Assembly: GCA_050249695.1 (NCBI GenBank)
Contig: JBFWQA010000001.1
Coordinates: 868,001-932,000 of the forward strand
Direction: 5' to 3'
Source of the DNA: JACKJP01 sp050249695
GTDB lineage: Bacteria; Pseudomonadota; Alphaproteobacteria; Rhizobiales; Tepidamorphaceae
DNA length: 64,000 nucleotides
The notes beneath the pieces were generated by a model, which was given only the letters and a program-made list of their open reading frames with translations, was not told where the DNA came from and ran no database searches. A program made the translations under genes and the position numbers. Below are positions 42,466-51,701 of this stretch, piece after piece; position 1 is the first letter of the stretch, and each line of letters opens with the position of its first letter.

Positions 42466-43277
42466 GGGTCTCCGGCGCCGGCAAGAGCGATCTGGCGGTT
42501 CGCGTCGTCTCCGCGCTGGTGCTCGCTCCCGTGGTCCTCGCCGCCCTCTGGATCGGCGGCGCACCGTTTGCCGCGCTCGCGCTCGCGGCGGCCTGCCTGG
42601 TTTTCTGGGAATGGACGCGCATGTCGGTGAGCGAACGGCTGCCGGCGGTCAACGTCATCGGCTGGGCTACGCTCGTCGCCGTCGCCGTTCTCGGCCATGT
42701 AACGGCGTCCACCTATGCGCTTCTGACCGTTTTCGCCGGCGCGCTCGCCGCCGGGCTGGCCGCCGGGCGGCATTGGCCTTGGGCCGCGGCCGGCGTCGCA
42801 TATGCCGGTTTGCCGCTTCTGGCATTCATCTCGCTGCGCGGCGGCCCCGAAGGCCTTGCCGCGATGGTGCTCGTCATCGGCATCGTCTGGGCGACGGACA
42901 TCTTCGCCTATTTCAGCGGCAGGGCTATCGGCGGCCCGAAAATCTGGCCCGCCATATCGCCGAAGAAGACATGGGCCGGCCTGATCGGCGGCATGCTTGC
43001 AGCATGCGTCTTTGCGTCGATCTTCGCGTTGGCGGCCGACTATCCGCCCGCGCCGCTGGCCGGCCTCGCGCTGCTGCTGGCCGTTTTTTCGCAGGCCGGC
43101 GACTTCATGGAAAGCGCGGTGAAACGCCACTACGGCGTCAAGGACGCCAGCAATCTGATCCCGGGTCACGGGGGCGTCATGGACAGGATCGACGGCCTGG
43201 GCCCGGCCGCGGTGCTGGCCGCCCTGATCGGCTTCGTCCACGCCGGCGAACCGGCCATCGGCCTTTTGCTCTGGTGA
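42462..43277 (+). CDS. cdsA: Phosphatidate cytidylyltransferase
   Basis: Integral membrane enzyme converting phosphatidate and CTP to CDP-diacylglycerol, the precursor of membrane phospholipids. 271 aa with about seven to eight hydrophobic helices and the C-terminal signature KRHYGVKDASNLIPGHGGVMDRIDGL split across residues about 218-245. The start at 42462 overlaps uppS by 4 bp; the longer open frame upstream is inside uppS. Confidence 0.94.
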   Translation: MRVSGAGKSDLAVRVVSALVLAPVVLAALWIGGAPFAALALAAACLVFWEWTRMSVSERLPAVNVIGWATLVAVAVLGHVTASTYALLTVFAGALAAGLAAGRHWPWAAAGVAYAGLPLLAFISLRGGPEGLAAMVLVIGIVWATDIFAYFSGRAIGGPKIWPAISPKKTWAGLIGGMLAACVFASIFALAADYPPAPLAGLALLLAVFSQAGDFMESAVKRHYGVKDASNLIPGHGGVMDRIDGLGPAAVLAALIGFVHAGEPAIGLLLW

Positions 43278-43281
43278 CGCG

Positions 43282-44451
43282 ATGCGCAGGATAACCATTC
43301 TCGGCGCCACCGGGTCGATCGGCCGCAACGTCGCCGACATCGTGGAGCGTCATCCGGACCGCTTTTCCATCGAGGCGGTCGCCAGCGGCAACGACGTGGC
43401 CGCCCTCGCGCAGATGGCGAGGCGCTTCGGCGCATCGTTCGCCGCCGTTGCGGATGCGACGAAGGGCAAGGCGTTGAAGGAGGCGCTCGCAGGCACCGGC
43501 ATCGCGTCTGGGGCGGGCGAGGGCGCGGTGATCGAGGCGGCCTCGCGGCAGGACGCCGACATCGTCGTGGGTGCCATCGTAGGGGCGGCCGGACTCGCGC
43601 CGACCCTTGCCGCCATCCGGCGCGGCGCGCGTGTCGCGCTGGCCAACAAGGAGTGCCTTGTCTGCGCCGGCAGCCTCTTCATGGCGGAAGCGGAGCGCTG
43701 CGGCGCGGAGGTCCTGCCGGTCGATTCCGAACACAGCGCCGTTTTCCAGGCGCTTGACGGCAGTCCGCTGGAGCGCATTCGCGAGGTCGTCCTCACGGCT
43801 TCGGGCGGACCGTTCCGGACATGGTCGGCGGATGCGCTGACGCGCGCGACACCGGAAGATGCGCTCAACCATCCGACATGGTCGATGGGGGCGAAGGTCA
43901 CCATCGATTCCGCCACGCTCATGAACAAGGGGTTGGAACTGATAGAGGCCCACCACCTGTTTGCGCTGCCGCCGGACAAGCTGGGCGTCGTGATCCAGCC
44001 GCAGTCGATCGTCCATGCGCTGGTCGCCTATGTCGACGGATCGGTTGTCGCGCAATTGGGCATGCCGGATATGCGCGCGCCCATTGCCTACGCTCTGGGC
44101 TATCCCGATCGGATCGATACGCCGGTCGCCAGACTTGATCTGGCAGCCCTGGCGAGGCTCGAGTTCGAGGCGCCCGACAGGACGCGTTTCCCGGCAATCG
44201 ACATCGCCTTGGCCGCGATGGCGGCCGGTGACAGCGCCATGGCCACTCTGAACGCGGCCAATGAGGTGGCCGTTGCCGCATTCCTGACAAGAAGATTGAG
44301 ATTTGTTGATATCGCCAGGGTCGTCGGGGAAAGCACGGATCGTCATATTGCCGGTGGCGCCGCCGCCATTGCCTCTCTTGAGGACGCAATGGCTGTGGAC
44401 AGGCAGGCCCGGCGCGTGGCAGGTGAATTGGTGGAGCAATTTGCGCGCTGA
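43282..44451 (+). CDS. dxr: 1-deoxy-D-xylulose 5-phosphate reductoisomerase
   Basis: Second step of the MEP isoprenoid pathway. NADPH-binding GATGSIGRN near the N-terminus, NKECLVCAG, the metal/substrate motif PVDSEHSAVFQ and WSMGAKVTIDSATLMNKGLE are all present. 389 aa. It starts 4 bp after cdsA and supplies precursors for the uppS reaction. Confidence 0.96.
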   Translation: MRRITILGATGSIGRNVADIVERHPDRFSIEAVASGNDVAALAQMARRFGASFAAVADATKGKALKEALAGTGIASGAGEGAVIEAASRQDADIVVGAIVGAAGLAPTLAAIRRGARVALANKECLVCAGSLFMAEAERCGAEVLPVDSEHSAVFQALDGSPLERIREVVLTASGGPFRTWSADALTRATPEDALNHPTWSMGAKVTIDSATLMNKGLELIEAHHLFALPPDKLGVVIQPQSIVHALVAYVDGSVVAQLGMPDMRAPIAYALGYPDRIDTPVARLDLAALARLEFEAPDRTRFPAIDIALAAMAAGDSAMATLNAANEVAVAAFLTRRLRFVDIARVVGESTDRHIAGGAAAIASLEDAMAVDRQARRVAGELVEQFAR

Positions 44452-44490
44452 GTTGCTGCCGACATCCAATCTGAAAGTGAGCCGGACGAA

Positions 44491-45621
44491 ATGGATCTGC
44501 TTCAACTGATAACTGGGTCTGCCGGCACGCTTCTCAGCTATCTCGTCCCTTTCATATTCGTCCTGACGATTGTCGTGTTCTTTCACGAACTGGGCCATTT
44601 CCTCGTCGCCCGCTGGTGCGGCGTCGCCGTGTCCGTCTTTTCCGTCGGCTTCGGCCCGGAAATTATCGGGTTCAACGACCGCAGGGGCACCAGATGGCGC
44701 ATTTCGATCATACCGCTGGGCGGCTATGTCCGCTTCATCGACGACGAGAACGCCGCCAGTATTCCAGACAGCGCCGGTCCCCGGCATGTGCCGGGCGGAT
44801 TCCAGACGGCTTCCGTCTGGCGGCGCATGGCGATCGTGGTTGCCGGTCCCGCCGCCAATTTCATCCTTGCCATCGTCATCTTCGCGACGCTGTTCGCCAC
44901 GGCCGGACGTTACGTCATGTCGGCCGATGTCGATGAGGTCCGTCCGGGCAGCGCGGCCGCCGAGGCCGGCATCCGGCCCGGCGACCGCATTCTCAGCATC
45001 GACGGGGTGGAGATCGAGAGCTTCGCGCAGATGCAGCGCATCGTGTCCGGCAAGGCGGACGAACCGCTGAGGATTGTCCTGCGCCGCGACGGGGGCGAGG
45101 TCACCGTCACCGCGACCCCGACATATCAGGAGATCAAGGATCGTTTCGGCAACATTCAGCGTGTCGGGATTCTTGGCATCTCGCGCGATCCCAAGGCCGA
45201 TGAGATCGTGCTGACACGCGCCGGCCCGCTGCAGGCGCTGTGGATGGGTGTGGAGGAGACATGGTTCGTCATCGACCGCACATTCAGCTATCTGGGCGGC
45301 ATCATCATGGGCCGGGAATCGGCCGATCAGCTCGGCGGACCGATACGGATCGCCCAGGTTTCCGGTCAGGTGGCGACGATCGGCATTCTCGCTCTCGTCA
45401 ACATGTCGGCGATCCTGTCCGTATCGATCGGCCTGCTGAACCTGTTTCCGGTGCCCATGCTCGATGGCGGGCATCTGCTGTTCTACGGGATCGAGGCGGT
45501 GCGAGGCCGGCCGCTCAGTCCGCGCGTGCTCGATATCGGATACAGGATAGGGCTTGCGCTGGTGCTGATGCTGATGATTTTTGCGACCTGGAATGACTTG
45601 ATCCAGTTAAGTATTTTGTAA
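44491..45621 (+). CDS. rseP: Site-2 metalloprotease RseP
   Basis: Intramembrane zinc protease that cleaves membrane proteins such as anti-sigma factors. The zinc motif HELGH has His32, Glu33 and His36 within the first helix; a PDZ domain spans about residues 135-215; the second active-site motif NLFPVPMLDGGHL is near the C-terminus. 376 aa, with one PDZ domain rather than the two of E. coli RseP. It is the last gene before a 201-bp gap to bamA. Confidence 0.94.
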   Translation: MDLLQLITGSAGTLLSYLVPFIFVLTIVVFFHELGHFLVARWCGVAVSVFSVGFGPEIIGFNDRRGTRWRISIIPLGGYVRFIDDENAASIPDSAGPRHVPGGFQTASVWRRMAIVVAGPAANFILAIVIFATLFATAGRYVMSADVDEVRPGSAAAEAGIRPGDRILSIDGVEIESFAQMQRIVSGKADEPLRIVLRRDGGEVTVTATPTYQEIKDRFGNIQRVGILGISRDPKADEIVLTRAGPLQALWMGVEETWFVIDRTFSYLGGIIMGRESADQLGGPIRIAQVSGQVATIGILALVNMSAILSVSIGLLNLFPVPMLDGGHLLFYGIEAVRGRPLSPRVLDIGYRIGLALVLMLMIFATWNDLIQLSIL

Positions 45622-45634
45622 ATATGAGGGGGAC

Positions 45635-45660
45635 GTGGCGTTGCAGTGCGGCAACGCCGC
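45635..45660 (+). terminator. Hairpin in the rseP-bamA gap
   Basis: GGCGTTGC (45637-45644) and GCAACGCC (45651-45658), perfect 8 bp extended by one G-U and one G-C pair, loop AGTGCG. No U-tract follows. It begins 14 bp after the rseP stop. Confidence 0.4.
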
Positions 45661-45664
45661 GGAT

Positions 45665-45705
45665 AAAGTGCCACAGCGGGGATGACGGACAGTTTCAAAG
45701 TGCCA
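45665..45705. repeat. Direct repeats AAAGTGCCA upstream of bamA
   Basis: Two identical 9-mers AAAGTGCCA at 45665-45673 and 45697-45705, 32 bp apart (three helical turns). Two further GGTGCCG copies lie downstream near 45742-45754. They could be binding sites of an envelope-stress regulator controlling bamA. Confidence 0.35.
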
Positions 45706-45822
45706 GAAAAACCGATACAAGGTCCGGGTGGAATCAGCCCGGTGCCGGGTGCCGCTTGAGTACGCGCACGGAATCCTGCGTGACAACGAGAAGGTCAGAC
45801 GGATCTAAGGATCGATAACCCA

Positions 45823-48234
45823 ATGAGAAATGCAGTGTTTTCAGCGCAGCGTGTGTTCGCCTTCCTGTTTTTCCTGGCGCTGGTGCCAGTCGCGGTGACG
45901 GGTGTTTCGGTCGCGGGGGCGTCGGTCGCCCAGGCGCAGACGATCCGTTCCATCTCCGTGGAGGGCAATCAGCGCATCGATGCCGAGACGGTTCGGTCGT
46001 ATCTCTCCCTGAAGGCGGGCGGTGCCTATACGGCCTCCGGCGCCGATGAATCGCTGAAAACGCTCTTCTCGACCGGTCTTTTCTCCGACGTGCAGCTCAA
46101 CATGCGCGGTTCGGTCCTCGTCGTCAGCGTTGTCGAGAATCCCCTGATCAACAAGGTTTCGTTCGAGGGCAACCGGAAGCTGAAGGACGAATTGCTGGCG
46201 TCCGAAGTTGAATCCAAGCCGCGCTCGATGCTGACCCGCTCCAAGATTCAGAGCGATACGCAGCGTATCCTGCAGCTCTATCGCCGTTCCGGCCGCTTCA
46301 GCGCCCGCGTCGAACCCAAGATCATCGATCTCGACCAGAATCGCGTGAATCTGGTGTTCGAGATCGACGAGGGCGACAAGACCAGCGTGTCGCGGATCAA
46401 CTTCGTCGGCAACGTTGCCTATACGGATTCGGCTCTGCGGGACGTCCTGATCACGTCGGAAAAGAACTGGCTGAGCTGGCTGAAGAAGTCGGATGTGTAC
46501 GATCCCGACCGGCTGGAAGCCGACAAGGAGATGCTGCGTCGTTACTATCTGAAGAGTGGCTACGCCGATTTCCGCGTCGTTTCGGCAATCGCCGATTATG
46601 ACCGCGAGCGCAACGCGTTCTACATCACCTTCACCGTGGACGAGGGGCAGCGTTACCGCTTCGGCAATGTGGATATCATCTCCAACGTTCCCGATGTCGA
46701 TCCCGCGGCGCTCTACAGCCTCGTCCAGACCGACACCGGCTCCGTCTACAACAATACGCTCGTCGACAAGACGCTCGAGGACATGACGATCGAATTGTCG
46801 AGGGCGGGCTATGCGTTCGCCCAGGTGCGTCCGCGCGGCAACCGCAATTACGAAGACCAGACGATCGACATGACCTATGTCGTCGATGAAGGTCCGCGCG
46901 CCTATATCGAGCGCATCGAGATCCGCGGCAACACCCGCACGCTCGACAACGTCATCCGCCGCGAACTCGATTTCGCCGAGGGCGATGCCTACAACCGCGT
47001 TCTCGTCGATCGCGGCCTGCGCCGCCTGCAGGCGCTGAACTTCTTCGAGAAGGTCGCGATCAACCGCGAGCGTGGCTCCAGCCCCGATCGCGTCATCCTC
47101 TATGTCGACGTTCAGGAGAAGCTGACCGGTGAAATCTCGGCCGGCGCCGGCTACTCCTCCAGCGAAGGCTTCATCGCCGACGTTTCGATTTCCGAGCGCA
47201 ACTTCCTCGGCCGCGGCCAGTATGTGAAGATCGGCGGCAGCTTCGGCTCGCGCAAGGAAAACTACGAGTTCAGCTTTACCGAGCCCTATTTCATGGACCG
47301 GCGGCTGGCGGTCGGTTTCGACGTCTTCTCGCGCTATTCGGATCTGACCAACGTGTCGTCCTACGAGTCACAGACGACGGGCGGCGGCCTGCGCGCCGGC
47401 TTTGAGCTCAATGAGCAGCTCAGCGTGCTGTTCCAGTACCAGTATTACCGCAGCGAGATCACGATCCCGGCCGCCCTTAACGACAATTGTATCACGGTTG
47501 CGTTGACACCCATTCCGTGCGGCGCGGGCGGCATTCCGGGCGAGGCATCGCCGGTGGTGAAATCGGGCGCGGGCCAGGCCGACTACTCGGTTCTCGGCTA
47601 CCATCTGACCTATTCGACGCTCGACAATCCGCGCCGGCCGCGCAACGGCATTCTCGCGCGCTTCTCGCAGGAAGTGGCCGGCCTCGGTGGCGACGTGAAT
47701 TTCCTCCGGACCACGGGCGAATTCACCGCGCGTCGCGAAATCCTGCCCGATATCGTTCTGATGGGCAGGGTGCAGGGCGGCCATATCGCCGGCTTCGGCG
47801 GCCAGGGCGTGCGCATGTTCGACAGCTTCTTCAAGGGCGGCGAGACGATCCGCGGCTTCGATTCGGCCGGTTACGGTCCGCGCGACTTGCTGAGCCACGA
47901 CGCCTTGGGCGGCACGCTGTATTTCAACGGCACGATCGAGATCCAGTTCCCGATCCCGGTGATCCCCAGCGAACTCGGCTTCCGCGGCGCGATCTTCGCC
48001 GATGCCGGTACGCTCTACGACATCGGCACGCTCCCTGCGGGCTATGCGGCTTGCGGCGCGGTTATTACCGGACCTTGCTATGTGGACAGCAGCAAGATCC
48101 GGTCGTCGGTTGGCGTCAGCATCCTGTGGGATTCGCCCTTCGGTCCGGTTCGCGGCGATCTTGGTTATGCGCTCACCAAGGAGCCCTACGACGAGACGCA
48201 GACCTTCCGGTTCGGCGGCGGTGCCAAGTTCTGA
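45823..48234 (+). CDS. bamA: Outer membrane protein assembly factor BamA
   Basis: Omp85-family core of the machine inserting beta-barrel proteins in the outer membrane. A signal peptide of about 38 residues (hydrophobic stretch 11-32, cleavage after AQA) precedes five POTRA repeats (to about residue 440), then a 16-strand barrel. The barrel shows the conserved Omp85 motif region KGGETIRGFDSAGYGPRD and the protein ends in phenylalanine, as needed for barrel recognition. 803 aa. Confidence 0.96.
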   Translation: MRNAVFSAQRVFAFLFFLALVPVAVTGVSVAGASVAQAQTIRSISVEGNQRIDAETVRSYLSLKAGGAYTASGADESLKTLFSTGLFSDVQLNMRGSVLVVSVVENPLINKVSFEGNRKLKDELLASEVESKPRSMLTRSKIQSDTQRILQLYRRSGRFSARVEPKIIDLDQNRVNLVFEIDEGDKTSVSRINFVGNVAYTDSALRDVLITSEKNWLSWLKKSDVYDPDRLEADKEMLRRYYLKSGYADFRVVSAIADYDRERNAFYITFTVDEGQRYRFGNVDIISNVPDVDPAALYSLVQTDTGSVYNNTLVDKTLEDMTIELSRAGYAFAQVRPRGNRNYEDQTIDMTYVVDEGPRAYIERIEIRGNTRTLDNVIRRELDFAEGDAYNRVLVDRGLRRLQALNFFEKVAINRERGSSPDRVILYVDVQEKLTGEISAGAGYSSSEGFIADVSISERNFLGRGQYVKIGGSFGSRKENYEFSFTEPYFMDRRLAVGFDVFSRYSDLTNVSSYESQTTGGGLRAGFELNEQLSVLFQYQYYRSEITIPAALNDNCITVALTPIPCGAGGIPGEASPVVKSGAGQADYSVLGYHLTYSTLDNPRRPRNGILARFSQEVAGLGGDVNFLRTTGEFTARREILPDIVLMGRVQGGHIAGFGGQGVRMFDSFFKGGETIRGFDSAGYGPRDLLSHDALGGTLYFNGTIEIQFPIPVIPSELGFRGAIFADAGTLYDIGTLPAGYAACGAVITGPCYVDSSKIRSSVGVSILWDSPFGPVRGDLGYALTKEPYDETQTFRFGGGAKF

Positions 48235-48311
48235 TTTGACGGAGGTGGCGGATGCCGGCAACGGGCGCCGCCACTTTCCCATTCCGAGTACCGGGCAAAG
48301 GCGGCCGCCGC

Positions 48312-48782
48312 ATGGCTGAAGAAACAAGAACGCTCGACAGTGCCGGAATCATGCGCGTGCTGCAGCTTCTGCCGCATCGCTACCCGTTTCTGATGATCGA
48401 CAAGATCATCGAGATGGATGGCGACGAGTCCGGCATCGGCATCAAGAACGTCACGATCAACGAGCCGCATTTCCAGGGCCATTTCCCGGGCAATCCCGTC
48501 ATGCCGGGCGTTCTGCTGCTCGAAGGCATGGCTCAGACGGCCGGTGCGCTGTGCATCCATGACCGGATGAAGAATGGCGGCCTGTCGCTCGTCTATCTCA
48601 TGACCATCGACAAGGCGCGTTTCCGCAAGCCCGTGATGCCGGGCGATCAGGTGCGCTTCGTCGTCCGCAAGCTCCGCAATCGCGGGCTGGTCTGGCGCTT
48701 CGGGTGCGTTGCGGAAGTCGACGGTGTAAAAGTCGCCGAGGCCGAAGTCAGCGCAACACTGGGCGCCGCCGAAGGACAATAA
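48312..48782 (+). CDS. fabZ: (3R)-hydroxyacyl-ACP dehydratase FabZ
   Basis: Hot-dog-fold dehydratase of fatty acid elongation. Catalytic His57 lies in HFQGHFPGNPVMPG and Glu71 in LLLEGMAQ. The 156-aa version from 48312 (MAEETRTLDS) matches the family length before LLPHRYPF. An in-frame ATG at 48252 has a far better ribosome-binding site (GGAGGT at 48241-48246) and would add 20 residues, so the start is uncertain. It lies directly after bamA, where most alphaproteobacteria have lpxD in between, and overlaps lpxA by one base. Confidence 0.94.
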   Translation: MAEETRTLDSAGIMRVLQLLPHRYPFLMIDKIIEMDGDESGIGIKNVTINEPHFQGHFPGNPVMPGVLLLEGMAQTAGALCIHDRMKNGGLSLVYLMTIDKARFRKPVMPGDQVRFVVRKLRNRGLVWRFGCVAEVDGVKVAEAEVSATLGAAEGQ

Positions 48783-49573
48783 TGCCAGATATCCATCCGA
48801 CCGCCATCATCGAAGATGGCGCGGCCATCGCGGCAGACTGCGTGGTTGGCCCCTATACAATCATCGGCGGCGGCGTGACGCTGGCCGCCGGCGTCGTCAC
48901 GGCGTCGCATGTCGTCATCGAAGGGGCCGTCGAGATCGGCCCGCGGACGAAAATCGGTGCCTTCTCCGCGATCGGCGGACCCGCCCAGCACCTGCGCGCG
49001 GCCGAGATGGAAGCAGGCCGCGTTGTGATCGGCGCCGATTGCATCCTGCGCGAGCAGGTCACCGTCAATGCCGGCCTGCTGACCGGCGACCGGACGACGC
49101 GGGTCGGCAGCAAGTGCTTCCTGATGACCGGGGCGCATGTCGCACATGATTGCGACGTGGCCGACGACGTCATTATCACCAACCACGGCACGCTCGCCGG
49201 ACATGTCCATGTCGGCAGGGGCGCCATCATCGGCGGGATTTCCGCGATCCATCAGTTCGTCCGCATCGGAGAATACGCCTTTGTCGGCGGCATGAGCGGC
49301 GTCGAGTTCGATGTCATTCCCTTCGGCATGGTCGTCGGCAACCGGGCCCGGCTGGAAGGGTTGAACATTGTCGGGCTGAAGCGCAGGGGCGTCGGCCGCG
49401 ACGATATCCGGGCGCTGCGCGCGGCATATGACCGTCTCTTTGAATCCGGCGAGCCGCTCTCGGTGGCCCAGGAGCGTTTCGGTGCGGCAAGCGGCAACGA
49501 ACTGGTCGATGCGGTGATCGGCTTCATCCGCGCCGATACGAAAAGGCGGTTCTGCGTGCCCGCGCGCGACTGA
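48782..49573 (+). CDS. lpxA: UDP-N-acetylglucosamine acyltransferase
   Basis: First enzyme of lipid A synthesis, transferring a hydroxyacyl chain from ACP to UDP-GlcNAc. Left-handed beta-helix of hexapeptide repeats with the catalytic His122 in HVAHDCDV, NHGTLAGHVHVG and IHQFVRIG. 263 aa. The start at 48782 overlaps the fabZ stop (TAATG). Followed 17 bp later by lpxI. Confidence 0.95.
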   Translation: MPDIHPTAIIEDGAAIAADCVVGPYTIIGGGVTLAAGVVTASHVVIEGAVEIGPRTKIGAFSAIGGPAQHLRAAEMEAGRVVIGADCILREQVTVNAGLLTGDRTTRVGSKCFLMTGAHVAHDCDVADDVIITNHGTLAGHVHVGRGAIIGGISAIHQFVRIGEYAFVGGMSGVEFDVIPFGMVVGNRARLEGLNIVGLKRRGVGRDDIRALRAAYDRLFESGEPLSVAQERFGAASGNELVDAVIGFIRADTKRRFCVPARD

Positions 49574-49590
49574 CGAGGCGGGTCGGGTTC

Positions 49591-50487
49591 ATGCTGTTCT
49601 CCCGCAAGGAAAAGGCAGGCGGCAAGGAAAGTCCCGCGAAAGGTGGCGGGGGACGTCTCGCCATCATCGCCGGCAGCGGACCCATGCCGGGACACATCGC
49701 ACGTTCCGCCGCGCGCGCGGGCGAATCGCCTTTCATTTTTGCCATTCGGGGCGAGACGGACATGGATCTCGCCGGATTCGAACATGCGGTCGTCGCCATC
49801 AGCCAGATCAGCACCGCACACGCCATTGCCACCGGGAAGGGTATCGGCCGGGTGGCCTGCGCGGGCAATTTCCGTCGCCCGGATTTCGATGACATCAAAT
49901 GGGAGTGGGGCGCGCTCAAGGCCGTGCCGAAACTCCTCCAGCTCCGCATGGGCGGCGACGATCGCGCCAACACGATCATCGCCGACGTGATCGAGGCCTT
50001 CGGCTTCCGCCTCGTCGGGCCGCTCGAAATCGCCCCCGACATTGCCACGCCAACAGGTGCGCTCACCCGCAAGAAGCCGGACCGAGCGGCGCGGGCGGAC
50101 GTGGAGTGCGGCCTTACCGCGATCCGGCAGATGGGGCCCCTCGATATCGGCCAGGCCGTCGTCGCGGCTTCCGGCCGGATCGTCGCCGTGGAGGCGGCCG
50201 AGGGCACGGACGCGATGGTGGAACGTTGCGCCGCGCTGCGGGCCAATGGCCGGTTTCGCGTCCGGCCGCCGTCGGGTGTCCTCGTCAAGGCCGCAAAGCC
50301 CGGGCAGGACCGGCGTCTTGACCTGCCGGTCGCCGGCGTCAAGACCGTCGAAATGGCCATCGCCGCGCAGCTCGCGGGGATCGCGCTGGAGGCGGGTTCG
50401 GTTCTCATTCCAGAGCGGCACGAGATGCGCAAACTGGCGGACGAGGCGGGCCTGTTCATCGTCGGGATCGCAGGCGAACCGGCATGA
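49591..50487 (+). CDS. lpxI: UDP-2,3-diacylglucosamine pyrophosphatase LpxI
   Basis: Hydrolyses UDP-2,3-diacylglucosamine to lipid X, replacing LpxH in alphaproteobacteria. After a basic 20-residue N-terminus comes LAIIAGSGPMPGHIA, and the C-terminal domain holds RADVECGLTAIRQMGPLDIGQAVV and EGTDAMVERCA. 298 aa. Its stop overlaps the lpxB start (ATGA). Confidence 0.94.
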   Translation: MLFSRKEKAGGKESPAKGGGGRLAIIAGSGPMPGHIARSAARAGESPFIFAIRGETDMDLAGFEHAVVAISQISTAHAIATGKGIGRVACAGNFRRPDFDDIKWEWGALKAVPKLLQLRMGGDDRANTIIADVIEAFGFRLVGPLEIAPDIATPTGALTRKKPDRAARADVECGLTAIRQMGPLDIGQAVVAASGRIVAVEAAEGTDAMVERCAALRANGRFRVRPPSGVLVKAAKPGQDRRLDLPVAGVKTVEMAIAAQLAGIALEAGSVLIPERHEMRKLADEAGLFIVGIAGEPA

Positions 50488-51650
50488 GCGGAACCGCCCC
50501 GTCCCGCCCGCTGAGAATTGCCATCATCGCCGGCGAGGAATCGGGAGACGTGCTGGCCGCGCATCTGATGGAGGCGCTGAACCGCCGGGGTCCGGTGTCC
50601 TTTGTCGGCATCGGCGGCCACCGGATGGAGCAGCAGGGCCTCAAGAGCATCTTCCCGATGAGCGATATCGCGATCAATGGCGGCGTCGCCATCGCGCGCA
50701 ACCTGCCCATGCTGCTGCGGCGCATCCGGGAGGCCGCTATTGGCGTGATCGCCACCGAGCCGGATGTGCTTGTCATCGTGGATTCGCCCGAATTCACCCA
50801 TCGCGTCGCCAGAAAAGTGCGCAAGGCGAATCCGGAAATACCCATCATCAATTATGTGCCGCCGACCGTGTGGGCGTGGCGGCCGGGCAGGGCGCGCGCC
50901 ATGCGCGCCTATGTCGATCGCTCCATGGCGGTCCTTCCGTTCGAGCCCGCGGAGCACGCAAAGCTCGGCGGACCGCCCTGCGACTATATCGGCCATCCGG
51001 TCAGCGAGATCATCGCGACGAAGACGCGGGCGCCCGAGGCACCGGCCGATCCGCCCGTCCTCCTCGTCCTGCCGGGAAGCCGGCGGACCGAGATCGAGAG
51101 GTTGATGGCGCTGTTCGGCAACGTTGTCGGGCGGGTCCACCGGCCGGGCATGCGAATCGTCATCCCGGCGGTGCGGCATCTGGAAGCGCAAATTGCTGAA
51201 AAGGCCGCGCTATGGCCGGTCAAGCCGGAGATTGTCGCTGGCGAGGCGGCAAAGTGGGAAGCCTTCTCGCGTGGCACGGCGGCGCTCGCGGCGTCCGGGA
51301 CGGTGACGCTGGAACTGGCGTTGATGGGGGTCCCCCAGGTCGTCGGCTATCGGATCGAGTGGCTCGCCGCCGCGCTCATGCCGTTCTTTCGCGCCCATTC
51401 GATCGCCATGGCGAATCTGGTGCACGGCTCACGCATCGTGCCGGAATTCCTGCATAAGGAATGTACCGAGGAAAACCTTGCCGGCGCGCTCGCGCCGCTC
51501 TTGTCTGACACGCCCGAAAGGCGCCGCCAGATCGAGGGTATCGCTGCGATCCGCCGGCGCATGGAGGACGAGGCGGCAACGCCGGCCGACCACGCGGCCG
51601 ATATCGTTCTGGAGACTGTCGCCGCGCGTGTGCCAGGCGGTCGGTCATAA
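50484..51650 (+). CDS. lpxB: Lipid-A-disaccharide synthase
   Basis: Glycosyltransferase joining lipid X with UDP-diacylglucosamine. The GT-B N-terminus is IAIIAGEESGDVLAAHLMEAL, with FVGIGGHRMEQQG, PTVWAWRPGRAR, PGSRRTEIERL and GTVTLELALMGVPQVVGYR. 388 aa. Last gene of the envelope cluster, ending 3 bp before a strong terminator. Confidence 0.95.
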   Translation: MSGTAPSRPLRIAIIAGEESGDVLAAHLMEALNRRGPVSFVGIGGHRMEQQGLKSIFPMSDIAINGGVAIARNLPMLLRRIREAAIGVIATEPDVLVIVDSPEFTHRVARKVRKANPEIPIINYVPPTVWAWRPGRARAMRAYVDRSMAVLPFEPAEHAKLGGPPCDYIGHPVSEIIATKTRAPEAPADPPVLLVLPGSRRTEIERLMALFGNVVGRVHRPGMRIVIPAVRHLEAQIAEKAALWPVKPEIVAGEAAKWEAFSRGTAALAASGTVTLELALMGVPQVVGYRIEWLAAALMPFFRAHSIAMANLVHGSRIVPEFLHKECTEENLAGALAPLLSDTPERRRQIEGIAAIRRRMEDEAATPADHAADIVLETVAARVPGGRS

Positions 51651-51652
51651 TG

Positions 51653-51681
51653 AAAAAGGCCCGGTCATGCCGGGCCTTTTG
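51653..51681. terminator. Bidirectional terminator between lpxB and gltA
   Basis: Perfect 11-bp stem AAAAGGCCCGG (51654-51664) and CCGGGCCTTTT (51670-51680), loop TCATG. A and T runs on both sides make it work for both convergent genes. Confidence 0.92.
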
Positions 51682-51701
51682 CGATTACGCGCAGCAGCAG
51701 C

